A stretch of DNA of 64,000 nucleotides, taken from NCBI GenBank assembly GCA_934754355.1, contig CAKVID010000004.1:1-64000 (forward strand), written 5' to 3'. Position numbers and translations under genes: made by a program. The notes under the pieces were generated by a model, which searched no databases, was not told where the DNA came from, and saw nothing but the letters and a program-made list of their open reading frames with translations. Shown piece after piece: positions 55,914 to 64,000 of the stretch (position 1 is the stretch's first letter; every line of letters starts with the position of its first letter). Origin of the DNA: an uncultured Clostridia bacterium (GTDB taxonomy: Bacteria; Bacillota; Clostridia; Christensenellales; UBA1242).

Positions 55914-58646
55914 TTAGTTTTGACTTTCTACTTCTTTATCTTCTTCTTTATTAAAAGCCTCTATTTTCTTTTGTTTATTTTTCCACACTGCGTATTCAAT
56001 TGCTTTCTGAATTTCTACAACTGGAATAATGGCTACTGCACAGCCGATTGCTATTGCAAATTCTACGCCACTTAACATTGTTGTACCAAAGAATAGTTGG
56101 AATGCAGGAATAAATGTAAGGGCAGTTAGTGCAACCCCTGCCAAAAATGCCCAATTTAGGACTTTATTCTTGAATGGATTAGAACTAAATAGTGAATGTC
56201 TCTGAGACCTACTATTGTAAGAATGGAACAATTGAATAAGAGCAAGCGTTAAGAATGCCATAGTCATTGCTACTTGATGATTAGCAATTCCGTCACTTAG
56301 CACATATCCGCCAATTATAAATGATAACATTGTAAGAATTGTTTGTACCACGCCTTGAATTAAAATATTTTTGCCCGTATGCCCCGCAAATAGTGATGAA
56401 TTTGCCTTTCTTGGAGGCTGGTTCATAATATCTTTCTCCACTCTCTCGCAACCAAGTGCTAGTGCTGGAAGAGAATCGGTTACAAGATTTATCCAAAGTA
56501 TCATTACTGCACTCAAGAATTCAACTCTCATAAATATTGTTGTTATAAATAAGCAAAGCACTTCGGCGATATTAGCAGAAAGCAAGTACTGCACTGCTTT
56601 CTTAATATTAGAATATACTTTCCTTCCTTCTTCTACTGCTGCAATAATTGTAGCAAAGTTATCGTCAGCAAGAACTATATCTGCCGCTCCCTTACTAACA
56701 TCTGTGCCAGTAATACCCATGCCTATTCCAATATCTGCAGTCTTAATTGATGGGGCATCATTAACACCATCGCCTGTCATAGCCACGATTATATTAAATG
56801 TCTTATATGCATTAACAATTCTAACTTTATTCTCTGGACTAACTCTTGCATATACTTTGTAAGACTTCAAATCTCTCAAAAATTCTTCATCAGTAAGTTT
56901 ATCTAGTTCTGCCCCAGTTATTGCCTTATCGCCTTTCCTAAATATTCCTATTTGAGTAGCAATAGCAACAGCAGTGTCTAGATGGTCACCAGTTATCATA
57001 ATGGCTGTCATGCCCGCTCTTCTACAAGTAGCAACCGCTCCCTCTACTTCTTTCCTAGGAGGATCTATCATTCCAACCAATCCTACAAAGACCAAATCTT
57101 CTTCCAAGTGGTCATGGTCATTCAAATAATGTTTCTTGTATGCAAGGCCTAGCACTCTTAGTGCATTAGAACCCATCTCTTTATTTGCTTTCCTAAGAGC
57201 AACTTTATCTTCTTCAGTTATATCTCTTTCTTTATTTAATTCTAGTATCTTAGTACAACGATTAAGTAACATATCAAATGCACCCTTAGTATAAGATATC
57301 TTCTTACCCTCTGCATTAGTATGCACCGTTGTCATTAATTTTCTTTTGCTATCGAATGGAATTTCGTCAATTCTTTGGTCATAAGATTTCAATTCTTTCA
57401 CATTAATTCCAATCTTTTTGGCATATGCTACAAGTGCTGTCTCGGTTGGGTCGCCTATTAATTCCTCATCTAATTTCTCTTCGGTATCATTACATAGCAC
57501 CATGCCTTCAATTAACATATTTACGCTATCGTCTAATACTTTCTCTTCTTTGTAGAATAATCCCATAGATGGAGTATAGAATTGTTTAACTGTCATTTTA
57601 TTAAGAGTAAGTGTTCCAGTCTTATCTGAACAAATTACTTCGCAACAACCAAGAGTTTCTACTGCTGGCAAATTCTTAACAATAGCCTTTCTCTCGCTCA
57701 TTCTCTTCACGCCAATTGCAAGCACAATTGTTACAACTGCTGGCAAACCCTCTGGAATAGCCGCAACTGCAATTGCAACGGCAGTCATGAAACTATCTAC
57801 TATACTATCCACAACAGTATGATGCAATCTAATAGAATTAATAATTCCCGCTATGAATATTACAACGGCAATGCCAAGAACTATAATAGATAATAATTTA
57901 GCAGTCTTAGCAAGTTGCTTCTGAAGTGGTGTATCATTCTTCTCTTGAGTATTAAGCATACCCGCAATCTTACCAACCTCTGTCTGCATTCCAGTAGCAA
58001 TTACTATACCACTACCTCTGCCATATGTAACAACACCTGTACTGTAAGCCATATTTTTCCTATCGCCAAGAGGTGTTTCATTTTTTAGTTCAGCCATATA
58101 ATCTTTCTCGGCTGGCACACTCTCGCCAGTAAGTGTTGCTTCTTGAATTTTAAGAGATTTACTACTAATAAGTCTCAAATCAGCCGGAACAACATCTCCC
58201 GCTTCTAATATTACAATATCTCCAATTACAATATCTTCACATTTGACTTTGGTTATCTCGCCATTCCTTAGAACTTTGGCATTGGGCTTATTCATCTTGG
58301 TCAGTTCTTTCATTGCCTGGTCAGCCTTAGATTCCTGAATAGTTCCTATTACAGCATTGACAATTACTATAAGTAGAATTATTCCAGCATCAATAAGTTC
58401 GGTGTAATTTCCCTCGATAATTGAAATTATAGCAGATATTGCCGCTGCTACAAGTAGAACAATTATCATAAGATCTTTCATCTGTGCTAAAAATCTAGAA
58501 AACCAAGACTTAGTCTTACCCTCATCAAGAGCATTCTTGCCATATCTGGCAATTCTTGCATCTGCTTCTTCTTGGGTTAAACCATTCGCACTTGAATTTA
58601 GTTTGTCGTATACTTCTTGGATTTCACAATTGTGATATTCTTTCAT
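55914..58646 (-). CDS. calcium-transporting P-type ATPase (P2A)
   Basis: 910 residues. N-terminal cation-ATPase domain, about ten membrane helices, M4 motif AIPEGLPAVVTIV (about residue 290), phosphorylation motif SDKTGTLTLNKM (about 337), KGAFDMLL nucleotide-binding segment and hinge TGDGVNDAPSIK. PEGLP in M4 and overall profile fit SERCA-like P2A pumps that expel Ca2+ (or Mn2+) from the cell. First gene of the operon with tmk and thyX. Confidence 0.92.
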   Translation of the reverse strand: MKEYHNCEIQEVYDKLNSSANGLTQEEADARIARYGKNALDEGKTKSWFSRFLAQMKDLMIIVLLVAAAISAIISIIEGNYTELIDAGIILLIVIVNAVIGTIQESKADQAMKELTKMNKPNAKVLRNGEITKVKCEDIVIGDIVILEAGDVVPADLRLISSKSLKIQEATLTGESVPAEKDYMAELKNETPLGDRKNMAYSTGVVTYGRGSGIVIATGMQTEVGKIAGMLNTQEKNDTPLQKQLAKTAKLLSIIVLGIAVVIFIAGIINSIRLHHTVVDSIVDSFMTAVAIAVAAIPEGLPAVVTIVLAIGVKRMSERKAIVKNLPAVETLGCCEVICSDKTGTLTLNKMTVKQFYTPSMGLFYKEEKVLDDSVNMLIEGMVLCNDTEEKLDEELIGDPTETALVAYAKKIGINVKELKSYDQRIDEIPFDSKRKLMTTVHTNAEGKKISYTKGAFDMLLNRCTKILELNKERDITEEDKVALRKANKEMGSNALRVLGLAYKKHYLNDHDHLEEDLVFVGLVGMIDPPRKEVEGAVATCRRAGMTAIMITGDHLDTAVAIATQIGIFRKGDKAITGAELDKLTDEEFLRDLKSYKVYARVSPENKVRIVNAYKTFNIIVAMTGDGVNDAPSIKTADIGIGMGITGTDVSKGAADIVLADDNFATIIAAVEEGRKVYSNIKKAVQYLLSANIAEVLCLFITTIFMRVEFLSAVMILWINLVTDSLPALALGCERVEKDIMNQPPRKANSSLFAGHTGKNILIQGVVQTILTMLSFIIGGYVLSDGIANHQVAMTMAFLTLALIQLFHSYNSRSQRHSLFSSNPFKNKVLNWAFLAGVALTALTFIPAFQLFFGTTMLSGVEFAIAIGCAVAIIPVVEIQKAIEYAVWKNKQKKIEAFNKEEDKEVESQN

Positions 58647-58787
58647 AACTATATTTGTTCCTATTATTTTTTTGTGAGATATTTACTTCCACATTCTTAG
58701 TTATTTTAACAAATTACTTATTATTTGTGAAATAATTTGCATTAAAAAAATTGTGAATATAAATATATCTTAAGTACTATATTCTAT

Positions 58788-58816
58788 ATGACAAATTCTA
58801 AAAAATTTGGTACAAT
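58788..58816 (+). promoter_or_regulatory. promoter placed for a leaderless nrdG transcript
   Basis: -35 ATGACA (58788-58793, 5/6), 17-nt spacer, -10 TACAAT (58811-58816, 5/6). A start 6-7 nt after the -10 falls on the nrdG ATG at 58823, and there is no Shine-Dalgarno sequence in between. Another TATAAT overlaps at 58816-58821 but would start transcription inside the gene. Confidence 0.55.
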
Positions 58817-58822
58817 ATAATT

Positions 58823-59506
58823 ATGAAAATATCTGGATTTCAAAAATTATCTTTAGTAGATTATGATGGACATATATCCGCTACAATATTTGTAAGCGGT
58901 TGTAATTTTTCATGTCCATTTTGCCATAATGCTGGATTAGTCAAGGGACAAGAACCACAGATAGATAATGAGGAAGTTTTGGCATATTTAACCAAACGCT
59001 TTGGACTACTAGATAGTGTATGCATAAGTGGTGGCGAACCTACTCTTTATCCCGATTTACCCGATTTTATATCTAAATTAAAAAGTATTGGATATCTAGT
59101 TAAATTAGATACTAATGGCACCAATCTTGAATTAGTTAAATATCTAGTAGAGAATAAACTAATAGACTACATTGCCATGGATATTAAGAATAGCCTAGAT
59201 AAATATCCCCTAACTATTGGAAGAGATTATAATATATCTACAATTCAAGAAAGCATTAAATACATTATGTCATGCGGAATAGATTACGAATTTAGAACAA
59301 CTCTTGTCAAGGGCTTGCACACTATGTCAGATATCAAGAGTATTGCTAAGACCATTAAGGGAGCGAAAAGATATTTCTTACAGAAATTTGGAGATAGTGG
59401 CAATTGTATTGAGAGTGGACTGGAAGCAATATCCAAAGATGAAGCACTTAAATTTAGAGATGAATTAATAAAATATATCCCAAATACCACTCTTCGCGGA
59501 TATTAG
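58823..59506 (+). CDS. nrdG: anaerobic ribonucleotide reductase activating radical-SAM protein
   Basis: 227 residues; the N-terminus MKISGFQKLSLVDYDGHI is typical of NrdG, and the cluster motif CNFSCPFCHNAG (CxxxCxxC, Cys 28/32/35) binds the 4Fe-4S of radical-SAM enzymes. It generates the glycyl radical in NrdD. SGGEPTLYPDLPDF is the SAM-binding GGE motif. The start is fixed by the family; it has no ribosome binding site. Its NrdD partner lies about 1 kb away on the opposite strand. Confidence 0.92.
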   Translation: MKISGFQKLSLVDYDGHISATIFVSGCNFSCPFCHNAGLVKGQEPQIDNEEVLAYLTKRFGLLDSVCISGGEPTLYPDLPDFISKLKSIGYLVKLDTNGTNLELVKYLVENKLIDYIAMDIKNSLDKYPLTIGRDYNISTIQESIKYIMSCGIDYEFRTTLVKGLHTMSDIKSIAKTIKGAKRYFLQKFGDSGNCIESGLEAISKDEALKFRDELIKYIPNTTLRGY

Positions 59507-59516
59507 AATTTAAAAA

Positions 59517-59555
59517 AAGTAAATACTAGAAACTTTAGTATTTACTTTCTTTTTT
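59517..59555. terminator. bidirectional terminator between nrdG and trxB
   Basis: AAGTAAATACTA (59517-59528) pairs perfectly with TAGTATTTACTT (59536-59547), flanked by A and T runs. Confidence 0.9.
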
Positions 59556-60463
59556 TATTTAATTGTATGCAAATAATTACAAGCACTTGTAGCAGATACA
59601 GCACCATCGCAAATGGCTGTAGTTACTTGTCTAACACTTTTCTTTCTAGTATCTCCCGCAACAAATAAGCCCTTGGTCTTAGTCTCACAATTCTCATCAG
59701 CCAAGAAATACCCTTGACTATCCAAATCTGCTAAATTTGCAAATTTATTGTTATCTGGGATTTGACCAATCGCTACAAAGAGAGGAGTATTGCAGATATC
59801 GAAAGTTGTCTTATCACTTCTCTCAAAAGTTATTTTCTCTAGAGTATCACTGCCCTCTAATGCTATTGTTTTAGCATTCCTAGTAATGATAATATTTTCT
59901 CTACTCTCTACTGCTTTAACTAATTCTTCATCACCAAAGAATTTATCAAACATTATAACCAAATTAACTTTGCTACAAATATCAGATAAAAGTAACGCAT
60001 ATTGAAGTGCAGTATTGCCATCGCCTATAAGAGTAACTTCTTTGCCAGCATAGAATGGACCATCGCAAATAGCACAATAGTATACACCTTTGCCTATATA
60101 TTTCTCTTCATTTGCAATTCTTAATTTCCTATGCTTAACTCCGTTAGCAATTATAACAGCATGGGCTTCATAACTACCAAATTCGCCTTTCACATGGAAT
60201 ACATTATCTACTTTGTCAATAGCCTCAATATTATCGCATTCAAATTCTACACCAAGTGCATCAATCTGCTCGAAAGTCTGGTCGCTTAATTGCAGACCGG
60301 AGATTTCTTTGTGAGCGGGATAATTCTGAACTTTGGGAGACTGTGCAATTTGTCCGCCAATACTATTACCCTCAATAAGTAGAGTTTTCTTTCCGTTTCT
60401 TAAAGAATAGAGGCAGGCAGTCATGCCTGCCATGCCTCCACCAATTACAATTATATCGTACAT
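59555..60463 (-). CDS. trxB: thioredoxin reductase
   Basis: 302 residues. FAD-binding GGGMAGMTACLYSLR (residues 8-22), redox-active YYCAICDGPF (Cys about 131/134), NADPH-binding LIGDGNTALQYALLL and C-terminal GLFVAGDTRKKSVRQVTTAICDG. Its ATG overlaps the nrdD stop by one base (TAATG), so it is translated after nrdD; the natural electron acceptor is the glutaredoxin-like domain of NrdD or a separate thioredoxin. Confidence 0.95.
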   Translation of the reverse strand: MYDIIVIGGGMAGMTACLYSLRNGKKTLLIEGNSIGGQIAQSPKVQNYPAHKEISGLQLSDQTFEQIDALGVEFECDNIEAIDKVDNVFHVKGEFGSYEAHAVIIANGVKHRKLRIANEEKYIGKGVYYCAICDGPFYAGKEVTLIGDGNTALQYALLLSDICSKVNLVIMFDKFFGDEELVKAVESRENIIITRNAKTIALEGSDTLEKITFERSDKTTFDICNTPLFVAIGQIPDNNKFANLADLDSQGYFLADENCETKTKGLFVAGDTRKKSVRQVTTAICDGAVSATSACNYLHTIK

Positions 60464-62823
60464 TATCTTTCCTCTATGTAACGCCTAATTTCACTAGCAT
60501 TGTCATAAACTTTGATACCATCACTAGTTGGAACAAGTAATGTAGGAGCTTTCTTAACTCCGCAACTTTCAGTAAATTCTTTATTTTCTTCTGCGTCTAC
60601 AACAACATATTTTATCTTCGCCTTGTCAAGAAGCATTTTTGCCATCTTACAATTAGGACAAGTCTTAGTTGCAAATAGTGTTATGTCTTTGATTTCAACT
60701 TTCTCATCATGACAACAATCACAAGTCTCTTTTGCTTTCTCTTTCAAGTGACTATTTGCCAAATCATAAGTTTTTCTTTCTTTGAATTCTTCTGTCTTAC
60801 CATCATTCCAGTTCTGTACTGGTCTATAGTATCCTGTAATTCTACTATATACTTCTGCTGGTGCACCACATTCTGGACACTCAAAGTGTTCGCCTGCAAG
60901 ATATCCATGTGTTTTACATACTGAATATGTAGGAGATATTGTGTAATATGGAAGTCTATAATTCTCAGCAATCTTTCTAACCAAATTCATAGTTACTTGC
61001 CAATTTTCCAATTTCTCTCCCAAGAAAGCATGGAATACAGTTCCTGAAGTATAAAGAGTTTGAAGTTCGTCTTGAATATCCAATGCTTCAAAAATATCTG
61101 AAGTAAAGCCTACTGGCAAGTGTGAACTATTAGTGTAATATGGAACATTATCATTTTTGGAAGCAGTAATGATATCAGGATATCTCTCTCTATCATGTTT
61201 AGCAAGTCTAAATGAAGTACTCTCTGCTGGAGTTGCTTCCAAGTTATATAAGTCGCCATATTTCTCTTGATAATCACTAAGTCTATCTCTCATATGATTA
61301 AGAACTTTCTTAGTAAATTCTTGAGCGTCTTTATGAGTTAAATCTTGACCAACCCAAATAGCATTCAAACACGCTTCATTCATACCAACTAGACCAATTG
61401 TTGAGAAGTGATTATTGAATGTTCCCAAATATCTCTTGGTATAAGGATATAGTCCGTATTCCAAAAGTTTAGTAATTATTTCTCTCTTAGTCTTAAGTGA
61501 TCTAGCAGAAATATCCATCATGTGATCTAGTCTCTCAAAGAATTCGTCTTCTGATTTAGATAAATAAGCAATTCTTGGCATATTGATAGTAACAACACCT
61601 ACACTACCAGTACTCTCGCCCGAACCAAAGTAACCACCAGATTTCTTTCTAAGTTCTCTTAGGTCTAGTCTCAATCTACAACACATACTTCTAACATCAC
61701 TAGGTTCCATATCTGAATTGATGTAATTTGAGAAATATGGAGTACCGTATTTAGTTGTCATTTCAAATAACAATTTATTATTCTCTGTATCTGACCAATC
61801 AAAATCACGAGTAATAGAATAAGTAGGAATAGGATATTGGAAACCTCTGCCGTTAGCATCGCCCTCAATCATAATCTCAATGAATGCTTTGTTGACCATT
61901 TCCATTTCTTTCTTACAATCTTTGTATTTGAAATTAACTTCTTTGCCACCAACTATAGCATTAAGTTCTGCTAGGTCATTAGGAACAACCCAGTCAAGAG
62001 TAATATTAGTAAACGGTGCTTGTGTACCCCAACGAGATGGAGTATTAACGCCATAAATAAAACTTTGAATACATTGTTTAACTTCTTTGTAACTCAAATT
62101 ATCTATCTTAACAAATGGTGCTAGATAAGTATCAAAAGAAGAGAATGCTTGAGCACCCGCCCACTCATTTTGCATAATGCCTAAGAAATTAACCATTTGA
62201 TTGCAAAGAGTAGATAAGTGACTAGCAGGCTTAGATGTAATCTTGCCAGGAACACCACCCAAACCTTCCATAATTAATTGTTTAAGTGACCAACCAGCAC
62301 AATATCCAGTAAGCATACTCAAATCGTGAATATGGATATCTGCATTCTTGTGTGCTTGTTCAATTTCTTTGTCATATACTTCACTCAACCAATAATTAGC
62401 AGTAATTGCTCCAGAGTTAGATAGAATTAAACCACCAACAGAATATGTAACTGTAGAATTTTCTTTAACTCTCCAATCGGCAAGATTAAGATACTTATCT
62501 ACAGTTTGTTTGTAGTCCATCATTGTATTTTGGATATTTCTTACTTTCTCGTGGTCTCTTCTATATAGAATATATGCTTTGGCTACATCTTCATAGCCAT
62601 TGGTCATAAGTACTTTTTCTACAATGTCTTGAATTTCTTCAACACTAGGAATTTTGTCTTCAAATTTTTCCATTAAATTAAGTTCGGTTATCTTTGCCAT
62701 CTTTTTGCAATCTTTAATTTCTCCGTCACCCAAAGATATCATTGCCTTAGCAATAGCATTTTCTATTTTGCCGATATCATAATCTGCTAATCGTCCATCT
62801 CTTTTTCTAACTTTAGTAATCAT
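60463..62823 (-). CDS. nrdD: anaerobic ribonucleoside-triphosphate reductase fused to a glutaredoxin-like domain
   Basis: 786 residues. ATP-cone (residues 1-90, KVRKRDGRLADYDIGKI), a ten-stranded barrel with SMCCRLRLDLRELR (active-site cysteines, about 385), zinc site CKTHGYLAGEHFECPECG (about 650) and the glycyl-radical loop RITGYYRP (about 676). The last about 80 residues form a redoxin fold: DITLFATKTCPNCKMAKMLL (CPNC at about 722-725) and KKAPTLLVP. The fusion and the following trxB suggest a redoxin-reduced enzyme rather than the formate-dependent type. GAGGAG site; NrdR boxes upstream. Confidence 0.95.
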   Translation of the reverse strand: MITKVRKRDGRLADYDIGKIENAIAKAMISLGDGEIKDCKKMAKITELNLMEKFEDKIPSVEEIQDIVEKVLMTNGYEDVAKAYILYRRDHEKVRNIQNTMMDYKQTVDKYLNLADWRVKENSTVTYSVGGLILSNSGAITANYWLSEVYDKEIEQAHKNADIHIHDLSMLTGYCAGWSLKQLIMEGLGGVPGKITSKPASHLSTLCNQMVNFLGIMQNEWAGAQAFSSFDTYLAPFVKIDNLSYKEVKQCIQSFIYGVNTPSRWGTQAPFTNITLDWVVPNDLAELNAIVGGKEVNFKYKDCKKEMEMVNKAFIEIMIEGDANGRGFQYPIPTYSITRDFDWSDTENNKLLFEMTTKYGTPYFSNYINSDMEPSDVRSMCCRLRLDLRELRKKSGGYFGSGESTGSVGVVTINMPRIAYLSKSEDEFFERLDHMMDISARSLKTKREIITKLLEYGLYPYTKRYLGTFNNHFSTIGLVGMNEACLNAIWVGQDLTHKDAQEFTKKVLNHMRDRLSDYQEKYGDLYNLEATPAESTSFRLAKHDRERYPDIITASKNDNVPYYTNSSHLPVGFTSDIFEALDIQDELQTLYTSGTVFHAFLGEKLENWQVTMNLVRKIAENYRLPYYTISPTYSVCKTHGYLAGEHFECPECGAPAEVYSRITGYYRPVQNWNDGKTEEFKERKTYDLANSHLKEKAKETCDCCHDEKVEIKDITLFATKTCPNCKMAKMLLDKAKIKYVVVDAEENKEFTESCGVKKAPTLLVPTSDGIKVYDNASEIRRYIEER

Positions 62824-62873
62824 ATAATCTCCTCTAAAATATAATTTATTAATTCAAGACACAAATACCAAAA

Positions 62874-62929
62874 ATCGCATATATTGTGCTTACGATTTTA
62901 CTATACCACTATATATTGTGGGTCGTCAA
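62874..62929 (-). promoter_or_regulatory. nrdD promoter with paired NrdR boxes
   Basis: Box CCACTATATATTGTGG (62906-62921) matches the NrdR consensus ACACTATATATAGTGT at 13 of 16 positions; a weaker box lies at 62874-62889. Starts are 32 bp apart, about three helical turns, as usual for NrdR. Minus-strand -35 TTGACG (62924-62929), 18-nt spacer, -10 TATAGT (62900-62905): the strong box sits exactly in the spacer. Confidence 0.75.
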
Positions 62930-62987
62930 ACAAAATTCGACAAAAAATAAAATAAATTTTCTTGCAAAAATATTCATATTTATAAAT

Positions 62988-63022
62988 AAAAAATAGTCAA
63001 TTTAAAAAATTGGCTATTTTAC
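62988..63022 (-). terminator. intrinsic terminator of the ROK kinase gene
   Basis: AAAATAGTCAATTT (62990-63003) pairs with AATTGGCTATTTT (63008-63020) with one G-U pair; T run on the minus strand. Confidence 0.8.
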
Positions 63023-63058
63023 ATTAATTTAATATTTGAACATTCAAAATAACAAAAA

Positions 63059-63955
63059 TTACTTGGCAAAAAGTACCCCGTAAATGCCAGCATCGTTGCC
63101 AAATTTAGCAATTCCAATGTCTGTTTGAGGTGCATTTGGATATCCAAAACCTTTAATTTTGCATAAATGTGCAATCTTATCAATAATTACAGGCGCATAA
63201 CTCAATCCGCCACCTATCAAAATTCGGTCTGGACGCAACAAATTACATATATCTAGTAAGTACTCGGAGAAGTCATCGGCATAATTTTGTACAATTTCAG
63301 TTGCAATTTTATCATTTTTGTTCAATGCTTCTTCAATACTGCTTGCTTTGATTATATCTTCGTCTAACAAAATAGTACTTTTACCCTTAATCATTTCTTT
63401 TGCTCTACTACTTAGAGCAATTGCCGATAGATATTTCTCAACACAACCATGCCTTCCGCAACCACAAAGAGCACCATTTCTCACAAAAGTCATATGACCA
63501 AATTCGCCCGCACCATTGCCTTCATAAATTTTGCCATTTATTACAATACTTCCCCCAATACCAGTGCCAACAGTGAGCATTACTAAATTATCTACACCCT
63601 TGCCATCGCCTAGATTAATCTCTGTTAGAGTTGCCATATCTACATCATTTTTAACTATAACATTACAATTAAATTTGTCTGCAATAATCTTCTGCAAATT
63701 GCAATTGGTTAGATTAATATTTGCACTAGCAAGAACTATTCCCTTAGATATTAGTCCAGGACAACCTATACCTATTCTTTCTAAAGTGTTACTAGATATA
63801 TTATATGATTTAATAATATTTGTAATAATCTCTTGCAATTGAGATACTACATTAGAGGTATTTGTACTGGTACTATCTTTGAATATTAATTTGTTATCTT
63901 CAAATACTCCATACTTAATATTTGTACCGCCTATATCTATTCCAATTAAATACAT
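63059..63955 (-). CDS. ROK-family sugar kinase, probable glucokinase
   Basis: 298 residues from the ATG at 63955 (MYLIGIDIGGTNIKYG), which has GAGG upstream; the earlier in-frame ATG has no site. DIGGT phosphate-binding loop, ROK signature GNGAGEFGHMTF (catalytic region about residue 143) and zinc-binding CGCGRHGCVEKYLSA (about 162-176). Phosphorylates glucose or a related hexose. The remainder of the operon, if any, lies beyond the window end. Confidence 0.85.
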   Translation of the reverse strand: MYLIGIDIGGTNIKYGVFEDNKLIFKDSTSTNTSNVVSQLQEIITNIIKSYNISSNTLERIGIGCPGLISKGIVLASANINLTNCNLQKIIADKFNCNVIVKNDVDMATLTEINLGDGKGVDNLVMLTVGTGIGGSIVINGKIYEGNGAGEFGHMTFVRNGALCGCGRHGCVEKYLSAIALSSRAKEMIKGKSTILLDEDIIKASSIEEALNKNDKIATEIVQNYADDFSEYLLDICNLLRPDRILIGGGLSYAPVIIDKIAHLCKIKGFGYPNAPQTDIGIAKFGNDAGIYGVLFAK

Positions 63956-64000
63956 ATCTTCCTCACATTTTTTCATGCTACAAGCATTTGTCTATTTTGT

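Noticed and set aside
58740..58822. NrdR boxes upstream of nrdG
   Set aside because: AT-rich words resemble the consensus by chance, but the central GTG/CAC parts and the 32-bp pairing are missing.
1..64000. tRNA, rRNA or tmRNA genes; reassigned genetic code
   Set aside because: No cloverleaf or conserved rRNA sequence was found in the gaps, and TGA is used as a stop (for example in the 4-nt ATGA overlap at 16159), so the standard bacterial code applies.

Overview
The window reads as a chromosomal segment of a low-GC, anaerobic Firmicute, probably an uncultured gut Clostridia-type lineage. Evidence: strong AT bias, AGGAGG-type ribosome binding sites, TGA used as a normal stop (which excludes Mycoplasma code), a class III (oxygen-sensitive) ribonucleotide reductase, an IscU-like/GGGtGRT pair typical of anaerobes, and an alr/acpS-type position for a MazF toxin. 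Nearly every intergenic gap ends in a readable intrinsic terminator. I saw no tRNA, rRNA, CRISPR array, insertion sequence or prophage module.

Layout. 1-813: gene-free, with a five-copy 63-67 bp tandem repeat after the 3' end of a DivIVA-like gene. 0.8-3.0 kb (minus): DivIVA-like protein, a six-helix membrane protein, Lgt. 3.3-10.5 kb (minus): a 1498-residue and a 528-residue coiled-coil protein preceded by a divergent sigma-70-type factor. 10.6-13.0 kb (minus): MazF and a small overlapping partner, AcpS, RecX, YigZ-family protein. 13.2-17.7 kb (plus): IscU-like and GGGtGRT pair, then an ABC-2 exporter. 17.9-22.9 kb (minus): LeuS and an AbrB/ATPase/permease operon. 23.2-29.5 kb: Nudix hydrolase, class II aldolase, glycosyltransferase-like membrane protein, HExxH protein, M29 aminopeptidase, GAPDH. 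29.7-33.9 kb (minus): CadC/CadA-like metal-efflux pair, MnmA, TM2-like protein.

34-53.7 kb is the most unusual part. Two giant cytoplasmic proteins (1247 and about 1769 residues) that share a recognisable paralogous helical module lie beside a compact Gram-positive type IV secretion core: a PrgI-VirB4 fusion, a VirB6/TrbL-like channel with a long cytoplasmic tail, three VirB2-like pilins each with its own terminator, and a divergent VirD4 coupling ATPase. No relaxase, VirB8-like protein or cell-wall hydrolase is visible here. The set therefore looks like a secretion or contact machine with giant, lineage-specific partners rather than an ordinary conjugative element, although components could lie outside the window.

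54-64 kb: dTMP synthesis (ThyX, Tmk) in an operon with a Ca2+-type ATPase, and a redoxin-dependent anaerobic ribonucleotide reductase set (NrdD fused to a glutaredoxin domain, followed by TrxB; NrdG divergent from a separate promoter close to its start codon), with paired NrdR boxes in the nrdD promoter. A ROK-family glucokinase closes the window. dNTP synthesis, dTMP synthesis and glycolysis (aldolase, GAPDH, glucokinase) are thus all represented.
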